Below, piece by piece: positions 8,943 through 17,084 of a stretch of DNA of 31,266 bases. Under the pieces are notes generated by a model, which searched no databases, had not been told where the DNA came from, and saw nothing but the letters and a program-made list of their open reading frames with translations. How positions within the stretch are numbered: the first letter of the stretch is position 1; every line of letters starts with the position of its first letter. Location of the stretch: assembly GCA_030634675.1 (NCBI GenBank), contig DAOWAH010000002.1, positions 1-31,266 on the forward strand. Reading direction: 5' to 3'. This stretch comes from Fidelibacterota bacterium (GTDB lineage: Bacteria; Marinisomatota; Marinisomatia; Marinisomatales; TCS56). The translations under genes were made by a program, and so were the position numbers.

Positions 8943-8956
8943 AATCTAAAACTCAT

Positions 8957-8975
8957 GTTACATACTAGATGTAAC
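8957..8975. terminator. Inverted repeat between convergent tolC-like and serpin genes
   Basis: GTTACAT and ATGTAAC pair around the 5-base loop ACTAG, 14 bases after the tolC-like stop. It lies between two genes that converge, where a bidirectional terminator is expected. There is no clean T-run on either side, so intrinsic termination is uncertain. Confidence 0.3.
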
Positions 8976-9012
8976 TACAATCTTAGTGTTTTCAGGCTAT
9001 TACGGTAAGTTC

Positions 9013-10257
9013 CTAATCCTCCCAAACCGGCTCCTGGATTTTACCCATAAACAAAATTGTGCCGGTTTCACGCTCGCGAATCAGAAATAGATAGGGACGG
9101 TTGATGTACATGGAAAATTCTATGTTCGGGCCATCCGAATCTGATGTTAAAGAAACTTCCACAACTGTTACGGCAGCAGCTTCGGTACCCTCTTCATCAA
9201 TCTGCACAAAAGCTTCGTGAATAACCCGGCTGATAAATAGATCGTGCACCGGATTGATACGACTGAAATCCGCCAGTCCGGTAAAGGCTATTCCCATTCC
9301 TAGTTGAGTCAATACGTTGTTCATTAACAACTTATAGCGGGTCTTCAATTTAGGCAGGAAAACCGTCCCTGATTTGAGCTGGAGATTAGCAAGCCAGTGC
9401 TCAAGTTGCTGACCATCCAACTCCACAACAAATTCGTTAAGGTTTTCTCCTTGTTTGGGTAAAAATACTGTCATGGTATAATTACCACGGCCATAGGGCA
9501 AATCGACAATCTGTATCCGATTATCCTCATAATACTTCAGATCGGCTGTAAGCCCCATCATGTCCACTGAAGTAATATCATCCGGGGTAATGAAAAAATC
9601 GGCTTGGGCGGTAATATTTTTATCAAACTCAAATTCCCAGATCGCCTTGAAATAAATGGCATTGATCAGGTACATGACTGCTTCGGCAGGTATCTGGTCA
9701 AGTATTTCGGTTATCTTATCGTTAGTGTTGTCCGCCACCCAAGTGTTGATTTCCTCCAGGGTGGCAGGATCAGCAAAGTTGCGTTCGGCGATCCAGGCAT
9801 CAAAATAAAATTCGTTGGTATCGATAAAAGCGTCTTCCACCTGGAAACCTTCCTTGACCCAGATTGAATTGGCGATCTTGGTGATCACGTCTGGGTCAAT
9901 GGACATCAACAAATCCATGGTAGATTTATAGGCTCGGTTAATATCCGTCTCCGATAGGCCAGCAAGTTCAAGTGTGTTTTGCATATCTATGTAGGTCTGT
10001 CCACTGGCACCGTTCAGTGTCATTCCCAAGGCCATTGAAACGCTCAAAGGTGAAATAAATAAATTACCTGTGGAATCGACAGTTGCGATCGCTTGTAACA
10101 GGTTTAAGCCAAATTGCTGATTGGACTCAATCAGGCTTTGTTCCTTGGCGGTTAACGGTCGCAATTTCAGATAATCGCTATCGGCAGACGAAGCACTGTT
10201 TCCATCACAGCCAAAAAACAGGGCACTGACTATTATAGTATAATAAATTATTTTCAT
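9013..10257 (-). CDS. Serpin-family protease inhibitor, predicted lipoprotein
   Basis: Serpins are suicide inhibitors of serine and cysteine proteases. I place the start at the ATG at 10257, preceded by GGTGAC, not at the TTG 30 bases upstream. This gives 414 residues and a lipoprotein signal (residues 1-17, ending LFFGC) that would anchor the protein on the cell surface or in the periplasm. Serpin signatures are NLFISPLSVSMALGMTLNGA near the start, the shutter and sheet motifs LINAIYFKAIWE and MTVFLP, the hinge EEGTEAAAVT, and the C-terminal RPYLFLIRERETGTILFMG. The hinge matches inhibitory serpins (P15 Gly, P14 Thr, P12-P10 Ala). By the 17-residue rule the scissile bond would be Thr-Ser in VSLTSD. 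The target protease is unknown. Confidence 0.93.
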   Translation of the reverse strand: MKIIYYTIIVSALFFGCDGNSASSADSDYLKLRPLTAKEQSLIESNQQFGLNLLQAIATVDSTGNLFISPLSVSMALGMTLNGASGQTYIDMQNTLELAGLSETDINRAYKSTMDLLMSIDPDVITKIANSIWVKEGFQVEDAFIDTNEFYFDAWIAERNFADPATLEEINTWVADNTNDKITEILDQIPAEAVMYLINAIYFKAIWEFEFDKNITAQADFFITPDDITSVDMMGLTADLKYYEDNRIQIVDLPYGRGNYTMTVFLPKQGENLNEFVVELDGQQLEHWLANLQLKSGTVFLPKLKTRYKLLMNNVLTQLGMGIAFTGLADFSRINPVHDLFISRVIHEAFVQIDEEGTEAAAVTVVEVSLTSDSDGPNIEFSMYINRPYLFLIRERETGTILFMGKIQEPVWED

Positions 10258-10570
10258 TTTGTCACCATAGTTAAGTTTTACAAACAATGATCAAGAAACC
10301 TGCCATAGAACAGCACAACTGTGGGAATTTAAAATTAATTTGACCCCGTGGATTTAATATCAATTTATTATTATCTATTAAACATATACTTATCACATTA
10401 AATGCTCAATAAATAAATTCAAAATGCAATGTATTTCAATAACTAACTATGGCTCTACTAATGTCAAAAATCTGATGGTTTTTCAGGAAACTGAAATAAA
10501 ATGATTTGAGCACATAAATCAAAACTGATTTGACCTTTATTTATAAATTAACCCAGCAAAGGAATTAGAC
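10258..10570. other. 313-base AT-rich divergent gap between serpin and mutM
   Basis: No coding frame is supported. It must hold the promoters of both flanking genes. It contains a small hairpin TTTCAG-GAAA-CTGAAA (10481-10496) with a GAAA tetraloop and an inverted repeat AAATCA-AAAC-TGATTT (10516-10531). The latter overlaps a TTGACC hexamer at 10530-10535, but no convincing -10 follows at normal spacing. Confidence 0.5.
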
Positions 10571-11395
10571 ATGCCTGAATTACCCGAAGTAGAAACCGTT
10601 GTCCGATCAATTCGACCACTGATTGTTGGAAAAACTATCAAGGCGGTAGAAACTGCTGCCGATTACCCAAAAGTGCTAGCTACTCACACACCGGCGGAAT
10701 TTAACCGACTTATTAGGGGCCAGAGCATCGTTGCCGCCCGCCGGCGCGGTAAATATATTGTGCTGGAGCTGAACAGCGGGTACCTGCTAATCCACTTACG
10801 CATGACCGGCCGACTGCTGGCGCACCTGGGTCCGGAAGATAAATCCCGTCACATTACGGCAACCATTGTTTTTGGCGATAGATCAAAATTGTATTTCAAG
10901 GATTATCGAAAATTTGGACGTTTTTACTACTCTGAAAGTTTGGCTTTCATCGAAATCAAACTTGGGGTTGAGCCTTTAGGGAATGAATTCACTGCGCCCT
11001 GGATGATTTCTCGACTAAAAACTTCTAAACAGAAAATTAAACCATTACTATTAGATCAATCCTTCATTGCCGGCCTTGGAAACATTTACGTCGACGAGGC
11101 GCTGTGGGCGGCAAAGATCCATCCTGAAACAACAAGTAACAAAATTAGTCGTAATAAGACAATAATGCTGCATGATGTGATTCAACTGATTCTTAAACGA
11201 AGTATCGCAAAAAACGGGACAACAATTATTAATTTTAAATTCGGCGATGGTGAAACCGGTGAATTCGTCAATGAACTGAAAATATTCGACCGGACAGGGG
11301 AACCGTGCCCACGCTGCAATACCGGAATTATTAAAACAAGGGTCGCCCAAAGGGGCACTTATCTGTGCCCCAGATGCCAAAAGCAGGCAAAATAA
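10571..11395 (+). CDS. mutM: Formamidopyrimidine-DNA glycosylase MutM (Fpg)
   Basis: This base-excision repair enzyme removes 8-oxoguanine and formamidopyrimidines and then cuts the strand by beta,delta-elimination. The start MPELPEVET exposes the catalytic Pro-Glu after Met removal. Lys61 (RRRGKYIVLEL) matches the conserved catalytic lysine of the N-terminal domain, and LIHLRMTGRL carries the Met-Thr-Gly gap-filling motif. The C-terminal zinc finger has Cys246, Cys249, Cys266 and Cys269, with Arg261 in the finger loop. It has 274 residues, as is usual. The ATG follows AAAGGA at 7 bases. It stands as a single gene. The presence of an oxidative-damage repair enzyme suggests at least occasional oxygen exposure. 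Confidence 0.97.
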   Translation: MPELPEVETVVRSIRPLIVGKTIKAVETAADYPKVLATHTPAEFNRLIRGQSIVAARRRGKYIVLELNSGYLLIHLRMTGRLLAHLGPEDKSRHITATIVFGDRSKLYFKDYRKFGRFYYSESLAFIEIKLGVEPLGNEFTAPWMISRLKTSKQKIKPLLLDQSFIAGLGNIYVDEALWAAKIHPETTSNKISRNKTIMLHDVIQLILKRSIAKNGTTIINFKFGDGETGEFVNELKIFDRTGEPCPRCNTGIIKTRVAQRGTYLCPRCQKQAK

Positions 11396-11407
11396 CTGAT
11401 CTGTTAC

Positions 11408-11442
11408 TATCACTTTTTTCAGCGGTTGTATGGTAAGTGATA
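11408..11442. repeat. Inverted repeat after mutM
   Basis: TATCACTT (11408-11415) and AAGTGATA (11435-11442) form 8-base arms around a 19-base loop, 12 bases past the mutM stop. It lacks a T-run, so it could be a weak terminator, an mRNA end stabiliser or an operator for the next gene. Confidence 0.3.
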
Positions 11443-11561
11443 TTGCTCACAATTTTCAAGTCTTTGCAATTTAAATATTAAAAGCTGACAACCTTTGGGT
11501 GCTCCTCAGGTCTAAACAGGCGTGTTACATTTTTTAAAGGTAAAAATTAAAAGGTAATAAA

Positions 11562-11885
11562 ATGAATAGAATTGCAATCATATTACTTACAGGTGCGATA
11601 CTTCTCTGTGCTGATAATTCAAAAACAACAACCATCGACCTGCTTGACATGTCCGTGGTTACTACCATCAAAATGGAACAACACCAAACGCTAGATCAAG
11701 CAATCTGGAATGGTATTAAACAACTCCAGACTGAGGGTGTTACCACTGAAAATGGGATGGTCAAAATAATTCTGGAGCAGGGTGAACCAATTTATGTTAT
11801 TGTCAATTTGGAGGCAGTAAGTAAAGTCGACGCAGGAAAAATTACTCTACGGGATTATATCCTTAATTTTGTGAATTTCCAATAA
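11562..11885 (+). CDS. Small secreted protein of unknown function
   Basis: This 107-residue protein is not one I recognise. It starts at ATG with a good ribosome site (AAAAGGTAATAAAATG). It has a hydrophobic N-terminus (residues 3-17, IAIILLTGAILLC) that could be a short Sec signal. A lipobox ending ILLC is possible but poor. The rest is soluble and mixed in character, with segments IDLLDMSVVTTIKMEQ, IWNGIKQL and PIYVIVNLEAVSKV. An intrinsic terminator follows 23 bases downstream, so it is probably transcribed alone or from its own promoter in the 166-base gap after mutM. Confidence 0.65.
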   Translation: MNRIAIILLTGAILLCADNSKTTTIDLLDMSVVTTIKMEQHQTLDQAIWNGIKQLQTEGVTTENGMVKIILEQGEPIYVIVNLEAVSKVDAGKITLRDYILNFVNFQ

Positions 11886-11907
11886 AAGACCTCTCTCTAC
11901 CCCTCAG

Positions 11908-11935
11908 GCCCCCATCCTTGGGGGCTTTCCTTTTT
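11908..11935 (+). terminator. Intrinsic terminator after the small secreted protein
   Basis: Stem GCCCCCA (11908-11914) pairs with TGGGGGC (11919-11925) around TCCT, followed by TTTCCTTTTT. The stem is GC-rich and the tail U-rich, a classic rho-independent terminator on the plus strand. Confidence 0.85.
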
Positions 11936-12066
11936 CCACTAATACAATCAACCCTGGACTCCCTGTTAAATTAATCACTCCCACAATATTCAAATATTAT
12001 TAAACTTGGGTTATTATAATTGGCTTGCGTTCTCGTAATTAATTTGGAAAACAAAGTTCGTGCAAT

Positions 12067-12369
12067 ATGAAAAATGTTCTGTTCGTCCTTCTAATTATTA
12101 TCTTCTGGGTCTCTGGGCAACCAGTCGGGTCCGAAGCATCCCTGACCACGCCCATCGCCGTTCTTACCTTGGAAGGGAAGGGCATTACCCCGCAAGAAGC
12201 AGAAATATTAACCGAGCGTTTACGCTCTGCCCTGGTTCAGGATGGCCGTTATCAAGTAGTCGAACGAACTCAGATGGAAACCATCCTGGCTGAGCAGGGT
12301 TTCCAGCAATCTGGTTGTATGTCAAATGAATGCTTTATTCAGGCCGGATTGATTCTTGGGGTTCAGTAA
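12067..12369 (+). CDS. CsgG-like N-terminal fragment, ended by an in-frame TAA
   Basis: This 100-residue product has a signal peptide (residues 1-20 or so, LFVLLIIIFWVSG) and a CsgG/FlgO-like fold start: PIAVLTLEGKGITPQEAEIL, LRSALVQDGRYQVVERTQM, EQGFQQSGC. The last forms the common GFQQSGC-x6-C pattern of this family. In homologous proteins the sequence continues from LGVQ straight into a segment like MVGGTVGKIG. Here the codon between them is TAA (12367-12369), and the next codon, in the same frame, begins exactly that segment. The fragment is therefore the front of a longer gene broken by one nonsense change. Ribosome site weak. Confidence 0.75.
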   Translation: MKNVLFVLLIIIFWVSGQPVGSEASLTTPIAVLTLEGKGITPQEAEILTERLRSALVQDGRYQVVERTQMETILAEQGFQQSGCMSNECFIQAGLILGVQ

Positions 12370-12993
12370 ATGGTTGGCGGAACGGTTGGGAAAATAGGTT
12401 CTAGCTATGCCGTTGATCTGGCCAATGAAGGCTCTTTATCTGATCGGCAACCACCTGAGCAACTATCATCCCATACAGAATCGGGTCCAGGGTCTATAGT
12501 TGCAATACTTGAAAACGGAATCAAACAGATTAAGGATGAATTTGCAACCACCACCCAGCACAATCCTTCGCCGCCGGACAGGGAAAGCTGGTCACCAATT
12601 CAATTTGCCTTTGCCTATCCGCAGCAGATGCTGCCGGAATCGGCGAAAATATATGGTTTTCGCTTTAATTTAGTACATGCTAAAAATCACTCGGTCTATG
12701 GCGTCGATATCGGCTTGATTAATGAATTGAATCACGATTTAATGGGTCTGCAGGGTGGATTAAGTAATCAGGCTGACAGGGTGTTTGGCCTTCAGTACGG
12801 AGTTTTTAACACCTGCAGCGAATTATACGGCGCCCAGGCCAGTCTAATAAACAAAAGTAAATCTACAAAAGGCTGTCAGATTGGTTTAATTAATTACAGC
12901 GACCAGCTAACGGGGGTTCAAATTGGCCTGCTAAACCACAATCCCGGAGGTAGTGGCCAACCGATGTTGCCAATCATTAATATAGGATTTTAG
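12370..12993 (+). CDS. CsgG-like C-terminal fragment with surface-type 14-residue repeats
   Basis: This is the in-frame continuation of the CsgG-like gene after its internal TAA, and it opens with an ATG right after the stop. Residues 1-16 (MVGGTVGKIGSSYAVD) and about 39-56 (GPGSIVAILENGIKQIKD) continue the CsgG-like domain. The stretch between is poorly conserved and may be decayed. A Pro-rich linker follows (60-75). Residues 95-194 are about seven repeats of 14 residues built on GxQxGxxN (GVDIGLIN, GLQGGLSN, GLQYGVFN, GCQIGLIN, GVQIGLLN), ending PIINIGF. This resembles LA_2272-type surface repeats. Whether the piece is translated by re-initiation or readthrough, or is simply dead, cannot be told from sequence. 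Confidence 0.65.
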   Translation: MVGGTVGKIGSSYAVDLANEGSLSDRQPPEQLSSHTESGPGSIVAILENGIKQIKDEFATTTQHNPSPPDRESWSPIQFAFAYPQQMLPESAKIYGFRFNLVHAKNHSVYGVDIGLINELNHDLMGLQGGLSNQADRVFGLQYGVFNTCSELYGAQASLINKSKSTKGCQIGLINYSDQLTGVQIGLLNHNPGGSGQPMLPIINIGF

Positions 12994-13008
12994 CTGCGGC
13001 AAACCTAT

Positions 13009-13464
13009 TTAGTTAGCGATCCAGCCGACCTTTTCGCCCCAAATCCGAGCAGCCCATTGGCGTTCTAAAAATATATCGACCCGGTTTGTATATCTTTTAT
13101 TCATGGTATCGTCAACAATAAAGGGAACCACAACATAGACGGTATCGCCATAATTATATGGTCCGCCGTTATTGGCCAATAAATCTCTCGACACGGCCAA
13201 TGACTGCAATGAGGCGCGCCGTCCGCTGGCTGTTTCCCAAGGACGATCGTCGGTTTGGCTCCGCATTGGATTATACGCGGTAATTTCCACCGAGCGTGAT
13301 ATAGCATCAAACCACACCTGTTGATAGCGCTCCCTATCCTGTAGATGGGAAGCAATGTGATCCATATTATTGCCCATCTGCATAAACGCATACTCACGCA
13401 CACCCAATAACGTCAGTAATGTTATGGTTGCTATTGAAATAATAATTATTTTGTATGTCTTCAC
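13009..13464 (-). CDS. Membrane-anchored 3D-domain protein (MltA/YocH-like fold)
   Basis: 151 residues. The start is GTG at 13464 with GGAGAAATT ahead of it. An N-terminal membrane helix spans about residues 5-22, leaving the rest outside the membrane. The C-terminal half matches the 3D (triple-Asp) domain, a small double-psi beta-barrel found in lytic transglycosylases such as MltA and in YocH-type wall enzymes. The matching pieces are VEITAYNPM, the TASGRR motif, LAVSRDLL, YGDTVYVVVPF, then VDDTMNKRYTNRVDIFLE with its paired aspartates, and AARIWGEKVGWI. A role in peptidoglycan turnover is likely but inferred. The residues between helix and domain (30-58) look helical. Confidence 0.7.
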   Translation of the reverse strand: MKTYKIIIISIATITLLTLLGVREYAFMQMGNNMDHIASHLQDRERYQQVWFDAISRSVEITAYNPMRSQTDDRPWETASGRRASLQSLAVSRDLLANNGGPYNYGDTVYVVVPFIVDDTMNKRYTNRVDIFLERQWAARIWGEKVGWIAN

Positions 13465-13501
13465 AATTTCTCCAAAAATTTTCAGCCCTGAAGTTAAAAC
13501 C

Positions 13502-13518
13502 AGCTTTAATTTAAAGCT
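13502..13518. repeat. 17-base palindrome upstream of the 3D-domain gene
   Basis: AGCTTTAA and TTAAAGCT surround a single central T, 38 bases ahead of the GTG start of the 3D-domain gene. The position suits an operator for that gene. Confidence 0.35.
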
Positions 13519-13571
13519 ATATAAATAGTTCCACTATGGTCTGTGTCACTTACATTAACTCAATAAAACTT

Positions 13572-13586
13572 ATAAGATTATCTTAT
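13572..13586. repeat. 15-base palindrome in the same gap
   Basis: ATAAGAT and ATCTTAT surround a central T. It lies about 108 bases upstream of the 3D-domain gene start. Together with the 17-base palindrome it makes this 274-base gap unusually symmetric. Confidence 0.3.
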
Positions 13587-13616
13587 TGTCCTCTTTTAAC
13601 AGCTAGGTATTCAGTA

Positions 13617-13645
13617 AAACACCCCCGGGGGATAGTGGGGGTTTA
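13617..13645 (-). terminator. GC-rich hairpin downstream of the DHFR-like gene
   Basis: ACCCCC (13621-13626) pairs with GGGGGT (13637-13642). On the minus strand the stem is followed by GTTTTAC. It lies about 95 bases past the stop of the DHFR-like gene. The T-run is short, so termination is plausible but not certain. On the plus strand a TTTATTT tail follows, so it may act in both directions. Confidence 0.4.
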
Positions 13646-13738
13646 TTTATAATTAATTAATTTTCTCAATGTATTTGGATTGGTACAAAATTTAAAGCCA
13701 AACTTAATACTGATTGCAGTCAGGTATAGTGACCATTA

Positions 13739-14188
13739 TCACTGTTTTATTATTTTAAATTGGAATTGATATATCCCCGCACTCTCCAGTACAGGAATTT
13801 TAGCTATAAATTGCAGATTAAGTTCCTTTTGCAACCCTGTAAATAACGGTATTCCATCAGCGAAAACCAGCGGATGAAAAGTTAAATATATCCGCGTCAA
13901 AAAAGGCGCAAAACGACCATATGTGCGGCTTCCACCGATTATGAAACAACGTTCTGCTTTAAGGCGGTTGATAACACGGGCCGGATCGTCATTTCGGTGA
14001 ACAACAATGATCTCTCTTCCTTCAAGATCAACAGCTAGCGTATCAAACGTGTTTGAACCAAGAATTACCGGGAAGCCCATTGTCTGTTTTTTAAAAAGGG
14101 TTAAATCCAAGGACCAATTCACAACCTCATGGCTATGACGGGCGATCATTCCATTAGCAGTAACGGCGGCAATCAAGATAACATCCAT
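13739..14188 (-). CDS. DHFR/RibD-C-family reductase
   Basis: 149 residues of the dihydrofolate-reductase fold. Conserved segments are VILIAAVTANGMIA at the start, the NADPH-binding stretch FPVILGSNTFDTL (about 39-51, matching the MGRxTWxSL segment of DHFR), REIIVVHR, FIIGGSRTYGRFAPFLTRIYLT (the IGG-x-x-x-Y loop) and a C-terminal strand FQFKI. It probably reduces a pterin or pyrimidine with NADPH. Classic folA proteins have a conserved acidic residue in the substrate pocket that I cannot place with certainty here, and RibD-type reductases share the same fold, so I leave the gene unnamed. It sits 74 bases downstream of the M16 peptidase gene. Confidence 0.75.
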   Translation of the reverse strand: MDVILIAAVTANGMIARHSHEVVNWSLDLTLFKKQTMGFPVILGSNTFDTLAVDLEGREIIVVHRNDDPARVINRLKAERCFIIGGSRTYGRFAPFLTRIYLTFHPLVFADGIPLFTGLQKELNLQFIAKIPVLESAGIYQFQFKIIKQ

Positions 14189-14262
14189 AAATTTATGTTC
14201 CCCTTGGTTAAGGCTTTTCAGAATTTTTTATGACGGTGTTATTATCGACAATACCCTGGTTA

Positions 14263-16947
14263 TCAATCACTGATCGTTCCTGCTGCGACATAGATCAATT
14301 TTTCCAGATCAATGTATTTTCCGAAAGCGGCATTGACCTGTTTCTGTTTAAGCCCCTCAATGATTAGAGGAAACTGGTCGAGGAAAGCCACTTCACGTCC
14401 ACGCTCAGCATTATTTAATATATACTCGGCAAGGCCGGCGGTAGTTGCCAGGCCGACTTTAAACAAGCCGGTCAGAGTTGTTTTCTTGTTGGCCAGTTCT
14501 TGATCGGTAATGCCGGATTTCACCAGCAATCTCAATTGCTCCAGGGTGGCTTGCCGTCCCTTTTCCAATAAATCCGGGGCAAAAGTACCCCAGGAAAACC
14601 AATAACCATCATTACCGTTATCAACACCCCCAAGACCGGCGCTGATACCGTAGGTCAAGCCCTGCTGGTCTCGGACAGTACTCATGAGTCGCGCCGAAAA
14701 ATTGCCACCCAAAATATACAGACCAACCATAAGTGGATAATAATCGTCATGGTTGCGATCTATTCCGATGGCCTGTCCGATAAACATATCGGCACTGGTT
14801 TTATCGGGCACCAAAATAATATCTTTCTGGCTTTGTTTACTAACAGCCTTCAGCTCATGGCTGAATTCTTCCAGTTGAGAGCACTGCCAGCCTTTGAAGG
14901 CCGTTTTGACAGCTCTAGCAAATGAACGTTTATCGACATCACCTACAGCCACTAATAAAACCGAACCAAGTCCGTAGGTCCGATTATGGAATTTCTTCAG
15001 ATCCTCGGAACTGGTTTCCTCAATAAAAGCAATCTCTTCGTCGATAGTCAGCCGATAGTTCGAGTGCCCCTCCGGATATAGTTTTCGCAGTAGGGCGATC
15101 TGAGCCTGTATGCGCGTATTCTCCTTACTTCTTTCAAGCCCCCCAATCAAACGTTTTTTTACTGTTGTTAGATCATCTGTATTAAAAGCAGGTTTCTGCA
15201 GTTGTTCGGCCAGTAAATCAATCACAAGCGGGATATCATTCTTGAGACAATGGGCTGAGAAGCGAACTCTATAATTACCACTGCTGAAACCAATACTCGC
15301 CCCCACCGATTCCAAGGCTTCATTAATCTCCAGTTTATCATGGACTAGTGTTCCCTGGTCCAGCATGGCCGCCACCATATCCGCCAGCAGGGAATTTTCC
15401 CGGGGACTGTAAACATCGCCGCCCAACATACTACCGGCAATAGTAACTACATCGGTGACACCATTATTCATTGTAAATATATGCAGGCCTTCGAGTACTT
15501 GTTGCTCTGTAATCTGCGCCGCTAAAGCCACACCCCTACCGCCGTGCGGCTTTGCTCCTATAACAGGATCCATTAGCGATTCGTCAAGTACCCCGTTCTG
15601 CCAGGCCTGGGGCTGGTGAACGCCTTTAGTTAAGTTTGTTCCCGTTTGTTCCGCTTTTTTAGGGATGAACCAACCGGTAGTACTCTGGTCATTAACCAAA
15701 TATTTTCCGGCAACCCGCTTTACATCGGAAGCGGTAACCAGATTATAGTTCGCCAACAGGTTAGTGTAGAGCGTCCAGTCGCCAATGGCGATGGCCTCGT
15801 TCAGACTGCTGGCAATCGAGAACGATCCATCCCGGCTAAAGGCAATATCGGAGCGCAATTGGGCCTGTGCCTTTTTTACTTCCTGATTGCTGACACCTTC
15901 GACAATTGTATCCGCATATTCATCCAGGATGATCTTCTCAACAATGCTATGATCAGTTCCAGGTGTCAAAAAAGCATAAGCTATAAGCAAACCATCGTCG
16001 TGAAATACAAAATCAAACATAAACAGGTTGGTCGCCAAACCGGACTCCACCAGCTTGCGGTACAGGCGGCTGGACTTACCCCCTCCCAGGATTTTCGACA
16101 TAACCTGAAGGGCATAAACATCTTCGTGGCGGCCATTGGGAACCTTGTGGGCAACACCGATAATACCAGTTTGCCCGACCCGGTTAATTTCCAAGCGACG
16201 TGGGCCTTCCTGGAAGGGCTCGGTGGTATACATTACCGGTATCTTGTTGGGTGAGCGCGGATACTGACCAAAATATTTTTCTATCAAAACCAGGGCTTCC
16301 TCGCTTTGGAAATCACCGATGATAGTGGCCGAGGCATTATTCGGCCAGTAATAAGTATTGTAGAACTGTCTCAGTTTTTCGATGGATACGTTTTCAATAT
16401 CCGGGAGCCAACCAATGGTAGGGTGGTGATAAGGATGGGCTTGAAAAGCAGTGGCCCAGATATTTTTATCCAGGGCAGTGAACGGTTCATTTTCTCCTCG
16501 CTCGAATTCATTTCTAACTACTTCCTTCTCTGCTTGGTGGTCGTCATTTCGCAGCAGAGCATTTCGCATGCGGTCGGCTTCTACTTTAATGCCTTCTTCC
16601 AAGTGCTCACTGGGGAGCAGTTCAAAATAATTGGTGCGGTCCATCCAGGTTGTAGCATTGATTTGAGCACCCAGATTCTGGAGAACTTCTGTCGCACGGG
16701 TTTCTTTTTCACGGTTATAATTCTGAGACCCTTTAAACATCATATGTTCCAGAATATGGGTGGCGCCGGTGTGGCCAATAGCTTCATTGCGGGACCCAAC
16801 ATGATAGGTAATCATAAAAGTAACCACCGGCGTGGAATGGTCTTCCAACAATAAAACCGTTAAACCGTTAGACTTCAAGCGATATTCATCGATTCCACCG
16901 GAAGATTTGATAAACTCAAAAGCCCCATTTGGTCTATTGTTTTTCAT
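14263..16947 (-). CDS. Two-domain M16 (pitrilysin-family) zinc metallopeptidase
   Basis: An 894-residue insulinase-type peptidase carrying both halves in one chain. The inverted zinc motif HILEH (His64, Glu67, His68) lies in THILEHMMFKGS, with the distal Glu ligand in EKEVVRNEFERGENEP (Glu147 likely). The second half (from about residue 480) lacks an HxxEH motif. It keeps the Arg...Tyr substrate-binding pair in MSTVRDQQGLTYGISAG, as expected for the inactive partner domain. No signal peptide is present in the called start, so a cytoplasmic location is likely unless an upstream start is used. Such enzymes degrade oligopeptides and signal peptides. It stands about 140 bases from its upstream neighbour. 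Confidence 0.93.
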   Translation of the reverse strand: MKNNRPNGAFEFIKSSGGIDEYRLKSNGLTVLLLEDHSTPVVTFMITYHVGSRNEAIGHTGATHILEHMMFKGSQNYNREKETRATEVLQNLGAQINATTWMDRTNYFELLPSEHLEEGIKVEADRMRNALLRNDDHQAEKEVVRNEFERGENEPFTALDKNIWATAFQAHPYHHPTIGWLPDIENVSIEKLRQFYNTYYWPNNASATIIGDFQSEEALVLIEKYFGQYPRSPNKIPVMYTTEPFQEGPRRLEINRVGQTGIIGVAHKVPNGRHEDVYALQVMSKILGGGKSSRLYRKLVESGLATNLFMFDFVFHDDGLLIAYAFLTPGTDHSIVEKIILDEYADTIVEGVSNQEVKKAQAQLRSDIAFSRDGSFSIASSLNEAIAIGDWTLYTNLLANYNLVTASDVKRVAGKYLVNDQSTTGWFIPKKAEQTGTNLTKGVHQPQAWQNGVLDESLMDPVIGAKPHGGRGVALAAQITEQQVLEGLHIFTMNNGVTDVVTIAGSMLGGDVYSPRENSLLADMVAAMLDQGTLVHDKLEINEALESVGASIGFSSGNYRVRFSAHCLKNDIPLVIDLLAEQLQKPAFNTDDLTTVKKRLIGGLERSKENTRIQAQIALLRKLYPEGHSNYRLTIDEEIAFIEETSSEDLKKFHNRTYGLGSVLLVAVGDVDKRSFARAVKTAFKGWQCSQLEEFSHELKAVSKQSQKDIILVPDKTSADMFIGQAIGIDRNHDDYYPLMVGLYILGGNFSARLMSTVRDQQGLTYGISAGLGGVDNGNDGYWFSWGTFAPDLLEKGRQATLEQLRLLVKSGITDQELANKKTTLTGLFKVGLATTAGLAEYILNNAERGREVAFLDQFPLIIEGLKQKQVNAAFGKYIDLEKLIYVAAGTISD

Positions 16948-17084
16948 TTGGTATCCCAGTTGTTACGTCAATAAATAAGTTGAAAAATTTTTTAATTAAT
17001 TTCATTTTTTGTGGTTTATACACCAGAAGTTATTCTGTATTTCTCACGGATAAATTTACACCTATCATTTGGTCTTATTGGATA

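Noticed and set aside
10258..10287. TTG start for the serpin 30 bases upstream
   Set aside because: No ribosome site, and it would put ten polar residues ahead of the lipoprotein signal; the ATG at 10257 has GGTGAC at proper spacing.
12370..12993. Programmed frameshift joining the two CsgG-like parts
   Set aside because: The parts are already in the same frame; only a stop codon separates them.
15646..16854. Long plus-strand frames of 202 and 182 codons
   Set aside because: They are antisense to the M16 peptidase, whose motifs are intact; the products resemble no family.
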